From positions 39,552,470-39,616,469 of the forward strand of contig NC_053146.1 in assembly GCF_016808335.1 (NCBI RefSeq): DNA of 64,000 bases, given 5' to 3'. The notes under the pieces were generated by a model, which was not told where the DNA came from, searched no databases, and saw only the letters and a program-made list of their open reading frames with translations. The position numbers and the translations under genes were made by a program. The first letter of the stretch is position 1. Each line of letters opens with the position of its first letter. Source of the DNA: Panicum virgatum (lineage: Eukaryota; Streptophyta; Magnoliopsida; Poales; Poaceae). Below, piece by piece: positions 1 to 11,824 of this stretch.

Positions 1-61
1 CGTCCGCGGCTCTGTGGCGGCGCCCGCCCAGGCAATGGGGAGCCGGTAGGCGACGACGTTT

Positions 62-228
62 TTTTTTATTATTTTGTGAATCTGTTGAGGGGATAAAACT
101 CGGTTCCTTCGGTGAGAACCGAAGCCGAACCGAAGTAACCGAAACCGAATTTGCTCGGTTCCTAATTATGAAAAGAACCGAACTTCTATGAGAACCGAGG
201 TTTGGTTCCTCCCGAATGCCCAGGGCTA
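62..228. mobile_element. hAT-like terminal fragment
   Basis: This stretch is dense in CGGTTC/GAACCG words on both strands and ends near CCGAATGCCCAGGGCTA. Short alternating CGGTT/AACCG subterminal repeats are typical of plant Ac-like hAT ends. Only one end is visible because the element runs to the window edge, so no target duplication can be tested. It would lie in the intron, or beyond the last visible exon, of the minus-strand Rossmann-fold gene to its right. Confidence 0.4.
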
Positions 229-1066
229 ATTGTATGGTCTCCCTCACTTTGAACAATAACTACTGATTTGCCCTTCTTTTTTTTAACTTTGCTTGTTTGC
301 CCATATTTTTTAATCTGAGTCTGCCATTTGCTCCTGTTTTCACACAACGTTAGTAGGAAAAAAGAAGAAAACCAGTGAAAGGAAGAACAGGGAGGGGGAA
401 ACAGAACTACCCATGAGCTTAAACTCTTGCCTGATGTGCCCCTAAACTTATCCTCTCCTCCCTCCTATCTGCTCGGTAGGCAGCAGCGCGTCTGCAGCAA
501 CGGAGCATGGGGCGCATCAAGCAGACGGGAGAAGGAGCTCGGATGGTGGCACATCGGCTGCGGGAAGGAAAAGAGCAGAAGGTTGGGCTCAGGTGCAAGC
601 AGTCAGGAGGAGAGCTTCAGGGGGTGGGTGCTCTGGTAACAGCAGGCTGGCAGGAGGTGTGGTGCTTAGGCATGACGCTGCTGTGCACATGGCGTGTCGC
701 TCGGGCATGGATGTTGCAGGATGACCATGCTGTCACGCAGAGCTTAGGCACAGGTACCATAAGGCAAAGGCGATGAGAAGGGACACAGGGACGGCAGAGA
801 CAGCGCACCACGCACAGGGAGGTACAGAGAGGCAGCTTGCAGGGACAGCAGAGGCAGCGCCAGGGACAAGCTAGGATGAGACAGGAGAAGGCCATGCATG
901 GGCAGGCCAGCGCAGGGGCAGACACTGTCATCATCAGAGATTATTAGTATTATATTGCCACCCTATAAACTACTCTGCATCTATTGATATGCGAAAACGA
1001 AGCAAATAACAACAAAATCAACTATAAGAAAAGAAGTGGTTCTGGGGATGGGGATGGGAGGCTTAC
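229..1066. other. Gene-free interval, probably intron sequence
   Basis: I find no convincing coding exon. The part from about 660 to 930 is a purine-rich string of CAGGGACA/CAGAGGCAG-like words. If the minus-strand Rossmann-fold gene is intact, this is its fifth intron, because the last visible exon ends at a good GTAAGC donor (1066 to 1061). Confidence 0.5.
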
Positions 1067-4000
1067 CACTGCAGAAACATCATCCATAGCATCCTTCAAT
1101 GAAGCTGGTTCCAGGAGGTTGCCTGTCCGATAGAAGAAGGTAGATATTAAATACGTTACGTCGTTACCATTGATAGAACAAAGTTAAGCTCAGTAGCAAG
1201 CAACCTTGGTTCCATATAACTTTGTCAGCCCATGATTCACTTACAGATGGCTTTCCAGATCTAAGACAAAAAAAAAAGCATTGGTAAGAATAAGAAACTA
1301 CAGAACGCATTAAGAAGATGAATTTTAAGTATGAAAAAGTCCATTTTACTACCATTAACTATTCATTTAAAACCTCATAACAAACGCTGACCCGATTTAC
1401 TCCCCCCTAATCGAAGAAATTGACTTTGCATGGGCATTTTACTGGCAGCTATAGAGATAGCTGCTCTAGCTACAGTTTTGGATACTCTGCTCATTTCATT
1501 AACCTCACAACAGCAGGATCAAATCACCCTGCGATGAAATGGCTTTTTTTTTGTCCCTTGACTCCCTTCTCATACAAGTTGTGTCTTGGGTTCAAATTTT
1601 GTGTGGTGATAGCTGACACTATACCTTATGTGACAAGAATGATTCAGATCTTTTTGAGATTATTTTCATTGGTTGGGAACATTTGATATTACTTTAACCA
1701 TCAAGATATGAAAGCACAAGAAAAATAACCACCGGATTATCAATGTATTTTTCTAACATAGGTACTGATGTGTTTTTTTCTCGAATACACCAGACAGCTG
1801 CTCATCATTGCATAAAGAGGAAGAAGAGCATAAAATACAACTCATGTGTCATCTCACAAAATTTGAACCTGAATACAACTATGGGGAGAAACAGAAAAGA
1901 TAAATTTCAGCAGGGGATGACAACCAATTTGCATAATTTGTGGCAATAAATCGAATTAATACTTTTATAGGGAATCAAACAAAGTGGATCATTCAGGGTA
2001 GTCCTTTTTTCCTTGTATAAGCATGTAGAAGTACTCAGAGTTAACTACGAGATACTGTGTACTGTGACTGACCTGTAGGCCAATCAAGTCTACTACATTA
2101 CCATAGATATTGACTCTAATTTATTTTGGAACTGCTTATACATTCTTAATTTGTACAAAGAAAATCTCTTTAATGATATTAAATTGACACATCTTTAGTT
2201 TGTGTTGAATCAATCTGATTCTCCTTTCCAATTCTATACTAGGCAAGTAGAAAAATAATCCTAGTTCTGGACTCTGGTTTTGAGCTGACTGCTGCTGTTC
2301 ATACTTCATACTTTTACCACCAATTTTGCTCTTTTAACCAGAAAGCTGGAAAAAAGGTCATGGACATGAATTTCTCTAGCCTGATCCATATAACAAACAG
2401 CCCTCACAGCAGTAAATTGATGGCTAGAACAGCACAACTGAAGACAGGAGAATAAGATATTATCATCATCAATGCTAAGTCCACAAAAGGAATCAACAGA
2501 AACTTAGCGAATTATCATTTATTTGAGGATTATTGTCAGTTGAAGTTTTCCATGTATGATATCCGAACAGAGTTATGTTTTAAGTTGACACCCTAGGCAA
2601 GTAGAAATTTTATTATCATTTGGATGTTTCTAGCCTATTTTGTAATGGTTTTCACACATTACATGAAAAACTTAGCATATCTTATTATCCTCATAAAACA
2701 GAAAGTCAGAACAAATAGTGTAGTATGAAATAAGAGAACTAGCTTATGGAGTTACCGATTAAGACTAGAGACAACAAATCCTTTGTCCAAAGCCTCTTTG
2801 CAAACATGTGATCCAACAAAACCACTTCCTCCTAGCACTAGCAGCTATACCAACACAGATGTCAGAAGCAGCTCAGTAATCTTCATAAACTATAATTTCA
2901 ACAAATTAAGAAAACAATGACTGGAAGCACATCTTTGTTTCCTACAAAACACAGGAGAGCTGCATTTCATTTCATTAATTAGAGAAAATAAAATACAAAT
3001 AAGGGGTCATAAGGATCCATATAAATCAGTTACATGCACGCCACTCACAAATTATTTAAATGACCAGAGCACCTATTTGGGCTACGAGTCCAGGTAAGTG
3101 ACCTTGACCTAAATTGTCACCCCCAGCACTAATAAAAACCCTTTGTTTTCTCATGGGCAAGCATGGATAATTGGTTTACCACCAAATTCACAATTAAGGT
3201 CATTACATAACGATTGTTCAAAAACATGATTCACTGACAGATAGGACAGATAAAACATAGAAACATGGAGCACATGGATAGGAACAGTGTAAACGTAGAA
3301 AGCTTTACAGACTTCAACAAAATAATCTCCACGAACAAGATCCAGATGCTACATGAAAATACATTTCAACTACACAAGAGGCAAACTAATCTCATCTTCC
3401 ACAACAACATTACCTTTTCTGGAGAAGGTGGTTTCACCTTCACAGTTTCTGCCTCCTCCACCTTAAAAGGCTCCTCGATGTGCTTCGGATCACTGGGTGT
3501 GGCATTGCTGGAGAATGCTTTCCCAGTTTCCAGCAAAACCGGCGATGAGCTGTCAGAACCCCAACACACAGGAGAATTAGCAATGTCACAAAAAGGCAAA
3601 TAGCAGCCCCACTGCCCAGAAGCAATGTAGCAATCAATAATATGCCGGAAACAGGCCCAGCCCTGGGGCAGGGCAAACAAGGCGATCACTCAGGATCCCC
3701 ATGGTCTGGGAGTAACCCTGTCTTGCAAGCCTATAAATGCAGCTAAAGCGCCCTTACTGCTCGAGGTCAAGTAATGACATGGAGCACTGATAGGTGGCCA
3801 TCTGTTTGTTCCCTGGGTGGTGACATACCGACGCGGCCAGGACTATTAATTGAGGGTCAATGTACTCACCAGTGTTTTCACTAATTTCTCCTCTTTTTTT
3901 TTGCTTTTTCACTCTGCAACAAGCATTTTGGTGGTTCTTGGGTTCTATATGCAATGATAACAATTAAAGCTAATGCCGTAAGAGATTGAAAAGGCAATAC

Positions 4001-4598
4001 ATTTGGCCAAATCCTCTCATATTCTCACACGAGGGTTCTGCTATCTGGGACATATTGATATCTCCATTTACACTTCAAATCAGGTAAAACAACTAGCCAT
4101 GTACTAAAACACCTTAAGATAGCATAGGGAATATAGAGGCCTACAAGAAAGCAATCGGTTTTATTGTGTTATTATACAAGAACACTTACGATATTATTTC
4201 AGTGAGTATCAGAGTGAGTATCCATAAGTAAATCTATATATCAGCTGCAAACGTCCTAAAATCTTGACACTAGAGTAATATCAATACGTAGTTGTACTTT
4301 GGAAACACAGTCTACACAGCACATTTTGTAATAAATGGAGAATGCAAAATCAAGGGGGAAATGCATATATCTAATATAAGGGCCTTCCTCTTTCTATTTC
4401 GCCCCAGGCCTACCAAACAAACCGCGGCTCATTCTCCAATCAATTCGCCCATCCCCTTGGCCTACAAAATTGCCGCATGACCCAAGAGAACCCATCGACC
4501 GCAATGCTAAATATTACCGCATGACGTGAGGGGATCGCTCACCTGAGACGGGAGGCGGAGGAGGAGGAGCGGATCAAACGGGCCACGGCCGACCTCAT
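1067..4598 (-). CDS. Mitochondrial-type NAD(P)-binding Rossmann-fold protein, N-terminal five exons (partial)
   Basis: The gene reads leftward as exons 4598-4543, 3549-3414, 2844-2756, 1260-1205 and 1122-1067. All have GT-AG introns and the codon phases join exactly into 131 codons without a stop. The start ATG (4598) opens a short Arg/Ser-rich, acid-free leader (MRSAVARLIRSSSSASRL) like a mitochondrial presequence. Exon 2 is a polar linker ending PPSPEK. Exon 3 carries the dinucleotide-binding beta-alpha-beta start LLVLGGSGFVGSH, a GxxGxxG fingerprint of atypical short-chain dehydrogenases/epimerases. Exons 4-5 continue the fold (SGKPSVSESW, then GNLLEPASLKDAMDDV). The order matches the plant family of Arabidopsis At5g15910/At1g32220-type proteins, related to NDUFA9 and yeast Coq11; this is family knowledge from memory, not a search. 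The C-terminal two thirds should lie left of the window unless insertions have removed it. Donor GTTGCT of exon 4 is weak but gives the only frame-compatible joint. Confidence 0.82.
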
Positions 4599-4860
4599 CT
4601 GCGCGGCACCTGTACTCACGGTCTTGGCGAGGGCAAAGCGGGGAAGGAGGTGGGGGAATCGCGTGCGGGCCGCGCGAGGGGGAGAGGAGGGGAGGAGAGG
4701 AGAGGGGAAGGGTTCAAGTCTTCAAAGCCTCCAGGATCTGATGGCGGCGTGGCGCTTGTGGAAGCGTTGGCAAGTGCCGCCGCCAGGGGGCGCGCCACGT
4801 CCGGGGCTAGCGTTGGTGCCAAAGCGGCCGAATCAGCTAGATAGCGCACATGCGTTTGGG
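4599..4860 (-). promoter_or_regulatory. 5' UTR and GC-rich promoter of the Rossmann-fold gene
   Basis: This GC-rich block lies directly upstream of the minus-strand ATG at 4598. On the coding strand it is CT-rich (TCTCCTCTCC runs near 4680-4705), common in grass 5' leaders. No TATA box is evident, as is usual for housekeeping genes. The AT-rich intergenic sequence starts sharply after 4860. Confidence 0.4.
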
Positions 4861-6149
4861 GGGATTCAAGGTGGTTTAACGGGTTAGTTAAAATTTATTT
4901 CTTTGCTAATACTAATACAATTCAATTATTTTGATGGTTTTTGAATCGTTATATAATAGTGTTAGCTTTTTCTAATTACACGGTACAACTTCGATTTCAC
5001 AACGCATCCACACGTCTCCATGAACACCCGTACCCAAATCCTACCCTATGAGCATCTTCTGAAGACTAAATCGATAAAATTCTCGAGATTAACAAAGTGA
5101 CCGCAAACGTCTCACTATTAATGGAAACATCGACAACCACTAAAGGCTCAACGCCGTTAAATTCTAGAATATTCACTCTCACGGGGAGTCAAATTCAGGA
5201 CCTGAGAAACTACCAAAGCCCTTGTATCCACTAGCCTACATGCTCTTTCGCATGTTAGCTTTCTTTTGTTTCATGTTATTTTTTAATTATTCAATTTGTG
5301 AAAAACATTATTATGCTGTTCATGCTATAAATTTTTTTTTGTTCCACTGTTGTATATGTGACATTGTAAGTAGTTTTGACTAATATAAAATAACATAGGC
5401 TGTATATCCATAAAGTTTTGTTACAGATCAACTTTTGTTTCACAAGCTTGCAGGATTAGTTTAGTAGTACAAGCTCTTTGACACAAAGCATTCGTTTGGT
5501 ATGAATAAAATTTGTTTTAGCTAAATATAAGTTTTTCTGCATGAAAAATATTGAAATAAAAACTCAGAAATCTACCCGGATCATATGTTTTCATCAAATA
5601 TATATCTGCATGAAAAATAAAAACTCAGAAGTCTTAGGTGTGTTTCCCAGGCACGCCTACCGTAACAAAAATTTCCACCGCAATAAAAACAAGTTGGATC
5701 AGGGCGTCCGATTTTTTCTAGGCATCGGGTGCCCTAATCCTAGCACGGTTTTTCCGATCACACCAAAGCTTGTGGTGCCTCTAGTGCTCGCGCACACCGG
5801 CACCAGAAATACTCAAATCACACCAGAATGCACCTTGTGATTATTACTTAATAAGAGAAACAATCGTGCCATGACCATGTACCAAATTCTCATCAAGGAG
5901 GGTAACAAGCAAGTAAGAAAACTAAATGCGCAAAAAAGCTAAGGGGCAAGCATGCATCAAAGAAACAATTTTGCTGCTGCGCAGAAGATCCAATGCAAAT
6001 TGGATAAACATAAGTTATCACATACATCACCGAGTACACAAGTTACCTATCCAATAGGTTAATCAGCGAAAGAAACACACAGTTTAATCTGAAGAATCCA
6101 TCTGCACAGATCGCGTCCACTCCTCGACGACGACGTAATCTCCTGCCCG
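4861..6149. other. Intergenic, AT-rich
   Basis: No gene is supported. It contains A/T runs and scattered repeat-like words, and includes the 3' flank of the kinase pseudogene that ends at 6150. The segment 5641-5840 stays open in one plus frame but resembles no protein. Confidence 0.5.
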
Positions 6150-7579
6150 CTACAGCGTCTGGACGATGAGGTCCCGCAGCGCGCGCCTTGACGCCTCGAC
6201 GTCGCGGCGGGTGAGGAACGGGTGCCCGAGCAGCTGCGGCACCGTGGCGCGCCGCGCCGGCTCCCACTGCAGGCACGCGGCCACGAACCCGCGCAGCTCC
6301 GGCGATGCCTCTGCTTCTTCCGGCACGCGCAGGGGCTCCCCGTGGCAGATGGCCAGCTCCAGCTCCGCCGCAGAGGCCTTGTCCACGTCCGGCACGACGG
6401 CAAAGCGGCCGAGGAAGAGCTCCAGGACGGTGACCCCGAGGCCCCAGACGTCGGCGGCCATGGCGCCGTGCGGCCCGGCGCGGGCTCTCGGCGCGAACCG
6501 CTCGGGGCTGAAGTAGGCGCGGGTGCCGGCGGTGATGGGCACCTGGAGGCGCTCGCCGGCGCCGCCGTAGAGGATCCTCGACGTGTTGAAGTCGCTGATC
6601 TTGATCTCGCCGCGGGAGCTGGCGAGGAAGTTGTCCGGCTTGACGTCCAGGTGCGCGACGCCGCGCGAGTGGAGCTGGGCCAGCCCCACGACGCAGTGCG
6701 CGGCCGCCTCGGCGAGCGCCGGCTCGGGGACTCCTCCCCGACGCCGGCACAGGACCAAGGAAAAATTTCTCGGCGAGAATTTTCCGAGAAAACCGAAAAT
6801 CCTGTTTCTCGGCGGGGTCCGGTTTTTTTACTTATCGCCCGAAATTTTCGGTCCTTTTGAATATCCGCCGAAACCAAATTGGTGCAGCCAAATATCAGGC
6901 CACCCGCTGCCTCCTAACACTAAATCTTATTCATATTCCATTCCCCATCTCTCTCGGTCCCTCCACGACTTCATAGGAAGCCATGGCGATAGCGATGACC
7001 ATATTAAACAGACTGTTTATTGTGGCAAGAAAGTCATATTTATATGCATTGTTGTATCTTGTTTATACTATTAGATTGTTTGGAAATAATCTAGGTTACT
7101 TCCTGCATAAATTGAGAATTTTTTTCTAAATTTCATCCGAAATCAAAATGACAAATCCGATAATTTTTCGAGAAATCCGATAAACGCGTTTCTCGCTGAC
7201 CTCCAGTTTTTTTTCCTTAATGGTAAGGAAAACCCTGCACAGGACGCGGCCGAGCGAGCCGGCGTCCATGAACTCGAGCGCAAACGCGGGCGACGTGCGG
7301 CGACCCGGCGGCGCGGCGGAGCACCTCGGCCTCCTCCTCCACGTCGGGGTCCGCGTCGTACGACATCTTGAGCGCGAACACGGCGCCGGTGCGGCGGTGG
7401 CGCGCCTTGCTGACCCTGGCGAAGCCGCCCGCGCCGAGGTCGCCGACCGAGTCGAGGTCCGACAGCCGCAGCTCCTCTGGCGCCGGCGTTGGTGGCGGAG
7501 CCGCCGGGACCCTCATCATCATCTGGTGCGGGAGGAAGCCGACCCGGTGGGGCGCGGTCGGGATGACGGAGCAAGCCAT
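6150..7579 (-). pseudogene. Disrupted MAP kinase kinase-like protein kinase (single exon)
   Basis: The N-terminal part (ATG at 7579) has the kinase Gly-loop LGAGGFARV and the ATP lysine in FALKM, followed by an acidic alpha-C region. The C-terminal part (to the TAA at 6150) has the catalytic loop HLDVKPDNF, DFN in place of DFG, GTRAYFSPERF for the P+1/APE region, DVWGLGVTVLELFLGRF and a subdomain XI arginine in EPARRATV. This pattern is closest to plant MAPKKs of the small intronless group D type. Two lesions kill it. After SPHV the frame changes and about 10-15 residues expected in relatives are missing before FALEFMDAGSLGRVLC. A 482-bp hAT element then sits in the VLC codons. Removing the element and one target copy would restore continuity at that point only. 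HLD instead of HRD and DFN instead of DFG suggest weak or absent catalysis even before disruption. Confidence 0.85.
6756..7237. mobile_element. Non-autonomous hAT element inside the kinase pseudogene
   Basis: The 482-bp element begins CAAGG and ends CCCTG, both fitting the hAT terminal rule YARNG. It is flanked by perfect 8-bp duplications CACAGGAC at 6748-6755 and 7238-7245. Subterminal regions on both sides carry TTTCTCGGCGAGAA/TTTTCGAGAAATCCG-like words, as in Ac-like elements. It is much more AT-rich than the surrounding kinase exon. Because a G precedes one copy and ends the element, a 9-bp match exists, so a Mutator-type insertion is the alternative; the terminal bases favour hAT. Confidence 0.8.
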
Positions 7580-7712
7580 CGGACGCGCGGCGCGGTGCTG
7601 GTGGGTGGGATCGTGGGAGCCTGGGAGGCGACGGCGGCGAGATGCGAGAAGCGACAGGGGGAGGGCGAGGGCTGCAGACGCGCAAGATGGGAGGGAAGCA
7701 GTGGAGGTGCTG

Positions 7713-7722
7713 GGATTTTATG
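7713..7722 (-). promoter_or_regulatory. TATA-like box of the kinase pseudogene
   Basis: On the minus strand this reads CATAAAATCC, about 135 bp upstream of the ATG at 7579. It is the only A/T-rich hexamer in a GC-rich upstream block. Confidence 0.35.
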
Positions 7723-7982
7723 GCGCGGGATGGATTGGAACACACGTCTCGTTCGAACCAAATCGAACTCGATGCGGAGTCTGGAATGGACGGCGGGAAG
7801 GGAGTCCGATTGAGCAGCAGAGAACAGCTGGAGAACGATGGTCGGACTCGGAGTCTCGGACACCATACCAGCAGATGCGCGTCTCCCTTTCAGCGTCGCG
7901 CAGTACAGCTGGGCGCTGTGGCTCCGACTCACCTTCCTGCTCCTCGTTCGGCCTTCGCGACGCGCACTAGAACAAAGTTCGG

Positions 7983-8232
7983 GCTTAGCCCGGCTGGTGT
8001 AAGGCCCTGGCGGGCAGCACGAGCTCGGGGGTTCGACCCCCGGCGGGCACCAAAAAAATCTCCTCGCCTGGCCCTATTTCCAAAGCATAGTGATGGACCG
8101 GCCTAACTCACAAGACAACGGACCCTTGTGTAAGGATGGGGATGGGGGTTCGGAGATTTTCTTGACCTGTGTGAGAAGTCCTCCTTAATACAATGCCGTG
8201 GAGGCGGTATAACCCCCGCAGAAGTTATTTTT
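7983..8232 (+). mobile_element. tRNA-derived SINE
   Basis: A polymerase III A-box-like TTAGCCCGGCTGGT (7985-7998) is followed about 35 bp later by a near-perfect B box GGTTCGACCCC (8031-8041). The body continues through GGGGATGGGGGTTCGG and TTAATACAATGCCGTGG and ends at a T run (TTATTTTTTTG, about 8224-8235). This layout is that of grass SINEs of the p-SINE/Au type. Target duplications were not resolved, so ends are approximate. Confidence 0.65.
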
Positions 8233-8235
8233 TTG

Positions 8236-8525
8236 ACTAGCATGCTGGCTGAAAGCCTGAAACTGGTTTTTCTTTTTTTGCATTTCATCTCATTCAGTTA
8301 CTAGTAGTTTTACTTACGCCTGCAAGCCTGAATTTCCATTCTCCGTATACATGTTCATCTAGGATAAAAATCTGAATGACAGAACCACAATGTAGTAAAG
8401 GTCGCGGTTTGTCTCTGAATTTCCCATTCTCTGTATTCAGTTCTGAATCTTCAGGCTACCCCAAAGTGTAACTGCAGCTGCTACAGATTGTAGCCTTAAG
8501 TACTCTAGCTCAAAGTAATATGAAT
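8236..8525. other. Short intergenic spacer
   Basis: Unremarkable AT-rich sequence between the SINE and the Mutator-like element. The words CCTGCAAGCCTGAATTTCC and ATTCTCTGTAT occur here and again at about 13370-13400 on the other side of the element. Confidence 0.4.
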
Positions 8526-8637
8526 GCCTTTTTTGCTTTTTGGCCCTTCGCGCGAAAGAATTTCACAAATAGACCCCTGGGGAAACGTTTTCCGTTTCTG
8601 GACCCAAGGGGTCGGCGCCACAGCCCATGGCGCCAAG
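8526..8637 (+). repeat. MULE left terminal inverted repeat
   Basis: Pairs with 12793-12904 in reverse complement, with scattered mismatches. It includes CCCTTCGCGCGAAAG and ends in the paired motif GGCGCCACAGCCCATGGCGCC region (20 bases at most quoted elsewhere). Confidence 0.8.
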
Positions 8638-9741
8638 GTGAGCACACCAAATCCACCCCAGCACCGCGCTGGCAGCCGACGTGGCCGACCTCGGCGCCAT
8701 AGATCTTGGCGCCGAGGTCCGCTATACTAGGGCAGTCGTTCCTTCCTCAGCCGCGCCGCTCCATCTCTCTTCTCTCTCTCGCGTCGCTCCCCTGCCGCGC
8801 CTCCTCAGCCGCCGCCCGCCCTCGGCGTCCACTGCGCCCGCCCAGCCGAGGCTCGCACGTGGCGTCCCCCCCCCCCCGCCCGCGGGACGCCCTCCTACGC
8901 GGCCCTGCGCGCCCGCCGCCGCATGGGGGCCGGCCACGGCGGAGGCCCGCCTCTGCTCGCCGGTGTGGTGGCCATCCGCGGGGCGGTGGACGACCGCCTT
9001 TGCTCGGCGGCGTGGGGGCCGGCCATCCGCGGCCGCCGTCCCCGGCCAGCAGCGCCATCCGCAAGGCCCCAGGCGCGTCGCCCCCACCCGCGAGGCCGGG
9101 TCCGCCCCCTGCGCGCCTGCTGCGGCGGCCAAGGCCGGCCCGAGCGGGGCGCCTAAGGCCCGGCCCTGCTCGCCGGCTTGGGGGCCGGCCGTGGCGGCGG
9201 CGGCCTACTCTCCATTGCCCTGCCCCGCGATCCGCAGATCGTCAAGGTTAGACGGCAACGGCAATTTAAATATGCATCTTTAGTTTAGGTGTTACAAACT
9301 CACAAGTAATTATTTAGCGAATATGCTAGTTTAGTTTAGATGTTACAAATTCGCAAGTAATTAATTAGCTTCAAATAGAGTAAATTCGGTAGTAAAGTAA
9401 ATTCGGTAGAGTAAATTCCCTAGTTTAGATGCTAGTTTCTGCTTTGATGTTGGGTTCAGGGACTATAGCATTTAGGATCTTAAATAGTACTGCTATTGAT
9501 GATCAACTTTTGTTTGAATTTGGCAATGAATTTTGTTTGAATTGAATTCATCAACTATTTAGGTGGGAATGAGTTGTTGGTACTTTTGAATTGAATTCAC
9601 CAATGAATTTTGTTTGACATAAATTTCAAATTTATTTGCTAGCTTCTGTAATTTGAGATAATTAGCAAGTCTCCATAACTTTAACAATTTCATTTTTTTA
9701 CATTGCACACGTAATTATTGTCGTCTTGTGCATACAACTAG

Positions 9742-11559
9742 ATGGACAATGTAGTAACCGTTTATCACGGGGGAAGTGTCGAGGAAGATGATTTTGGAAA
9801 TATTAGATTTGTTGGAATGCAAAGGACCCCTATGTTGTTTGTTGGGCGACCGTTGTTTGCAGAGGTGCTTGCAAGGGCTAGTGATCTGATTCATTGCAAT
9901 TCAAATGATGGTGAAATCAAAGTTGAGGGGGTACTTCACTATGGTAAATCAGGCTTAACTTATCATAGACGTCTGCTCCCAATAGCATGCCAGGATGATT
10001 GGGAGAATTACGTAAATGGTGTCATGAAGAATGAAATTCCATTAATTGATTTGCTTGTGAGCAAGTTGTCACATGATTCAAGCCCTCATATGCATTCTCC
10101 TTCCGGGAATAATTGCTATTCACCTCCTCGCGAGTTATCGCCTGAAAAAGAGTTTCCTGCACCTCCCGATCCTCCAATAGCAAACCGTTCTGGAAATGTG
10201 CAACATACGGTTGTGGTCCCTGATGCAGAATCCGGCCCTAATTTCGATGGCATATCTCATGATTCTGCCGCACAATGTCATAATCATGATGATGTAACGA
10301 CCGCTCAGGAGATTCCTTTGAGCCAGAATCATCCAAGTAAGTGCAGTGCTCTTTGGCAATGTTCATTCCAATTGATGCTTCCACTATGATCCGAATGTTT
10401 TTAACTCACTTAGCCAATACCCTACTTCTTTCTGGCGTCAATGCAGGAGACATTGCATATAATATTGCTGTTCCTCCTGTTCCTCCAGCAACCAGTACCG
10501 GCCGGGCTTCTAACAGTGTGGAAGTTCAAATTGAGGATGATGAGGAGCCTTATGAAACGGCAAGAGTTGTTGATTCTGATGATGACCACTATGTTGGTAC
10601 AGCACCATTGACTGAAGAAGAAAGCGAGCTCCTCAGATGATTATGTCCTGATCGTGATCCAATAGTGCCTGAATTCAGCGATCTCAGACATTGCCAAGGT
10701 GCATTTGCTGAAGGAAGAGAGGATGAGTTGCTAGAGCCTCATGAGCCTGGGGACCATTCGGAACTTGCAAAGGGTCTTCTATTCAAAGACTTGGCTTCTA
10801 TTCGTAAATGGTTACAAGAGTACTCTGTGAAACGTAAAAGGCCATTCAAAGTTGTGCATTCTTATGTGAACCGACGTTACACAGTTGTTTGTGAGAAGGC
10901 TGATTGCAATTGGCAGGTATGTGCTCGGAAATAGAAACTCACAGAAAAGTTCAAGATCACCAAAATTGTTGGTCCACACACATGTGCGGAAAATGAATTG
11001 CAGCTTAAGCATCGATAGCTGACCTCGACCCTCATAGCCAACAAGTTGTGCCACACATTGAAGGATCAGCCGAATTTGTCGGTTCGGACGATTATAAACT
11101 ATGTTCAGGACATGTTTGGATATAGGATAAAATATGGGAAGGCATGGCGGGCAAAGCAAAGGGCATGGAAGATGATATATGGTGATTGGGAGGAGGGATT
11201 TGAGAAATTACCTGCCTTGTTGAATGCAATGAAAGCAGCAAATCCAGGCATGCATTTTGAGTGCATCCCAAAACCAAATGCATGGTCGCAGGACGGACGT
11301 CAATTTTTCTGGCGTGCATTCTGGTGCTTCCCCCAGAGCGTCGAGGCCTTAAGGCATTGTCGTCCAGTGTTGTCCATTGATGGTACATTTCTTTTGGGTA
11401 AGTACATGGGCACCCTCTTGGTAGCCATTGCATGTGACGCGGACAATGCGCTGGTTCCTCTAGCATTTTGCCTTGGTTGAAAGGGAGAATAAAGACAACT
11501 GGGGATGGTTCTTGCGGCTTGTTCGGATATATGTCATTGGTCCTGGAAGGGAGGTTGGC
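9742..11559 (+). pseudogene. Decayed mudrA-like MULE transposase
   Basis: The gene opens at ATG 9742 with a typical MULE N-terminus (MDNVVTVYHGGSVEEDDFGN). Exon 1 ends at about 10334 in a CCAAGTAAGT donor; exon 2 starts after TCAATGCAG at 10447. It then has an acidic linker, a MuDR-type DNA-binding segment (FKDLASIRKWLQEYSVKRKR through EKADCNWQVCARK) and the start of the MULE DDE domain (PVLSIDGTFLLGKYMGTLL, with its first catalytic Asp). Damage: in-frame stops at about 10638 (TGA), 10932 (TAG) and 11017 (TAG); an extra T in the TTTT run near 11464 shifts the frame before an ERENKDNWGWF segment; and the reading frame is lost after about 11559, so the later catalytic residues are missing. The protein cannot be functional. 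Confidence 0.85.
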
Positions 11560-11824
11560 GTAATATTAATTAAATGTGTGCTTTTTAGTATTCTAGTGAT
11601 ATGAAAAGCTCCGAAAATATTAAGAACAAGATCAAAGGTTTCATAGATTTCCGGCTAGAACTGCAAATTAATGGTAAAAGTTACAACACACAGAGTCAAG
11701 CTCTGAACTAAAAACATAAATAACTAATTGCAGTGGCATGTGCACGCGACAAGGTAATTTCTTGTTGCATCTAAACCTACCATGCCTTATGGAATGTTAA
11801 ATGCCGAGATTACATGGTACTACT

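Noticed and set aside
7983..8060. A genuine tRNA gene
   Set aside because: A and B boxes are present, but no cloverleaf with acceptor stem can be formed and the body continues as a SINE.
7143..8106. Several overlapping frames antisense to the kinase
   Set aside because: Shadow frames of the GC-rich kinase exon and its promoter.
8681..9283. Overlapping GC-rich frames before mudrA
   Set aside because: Open in at least four frames from composition; no domain. Probably leader or filler sequence of the MULE.
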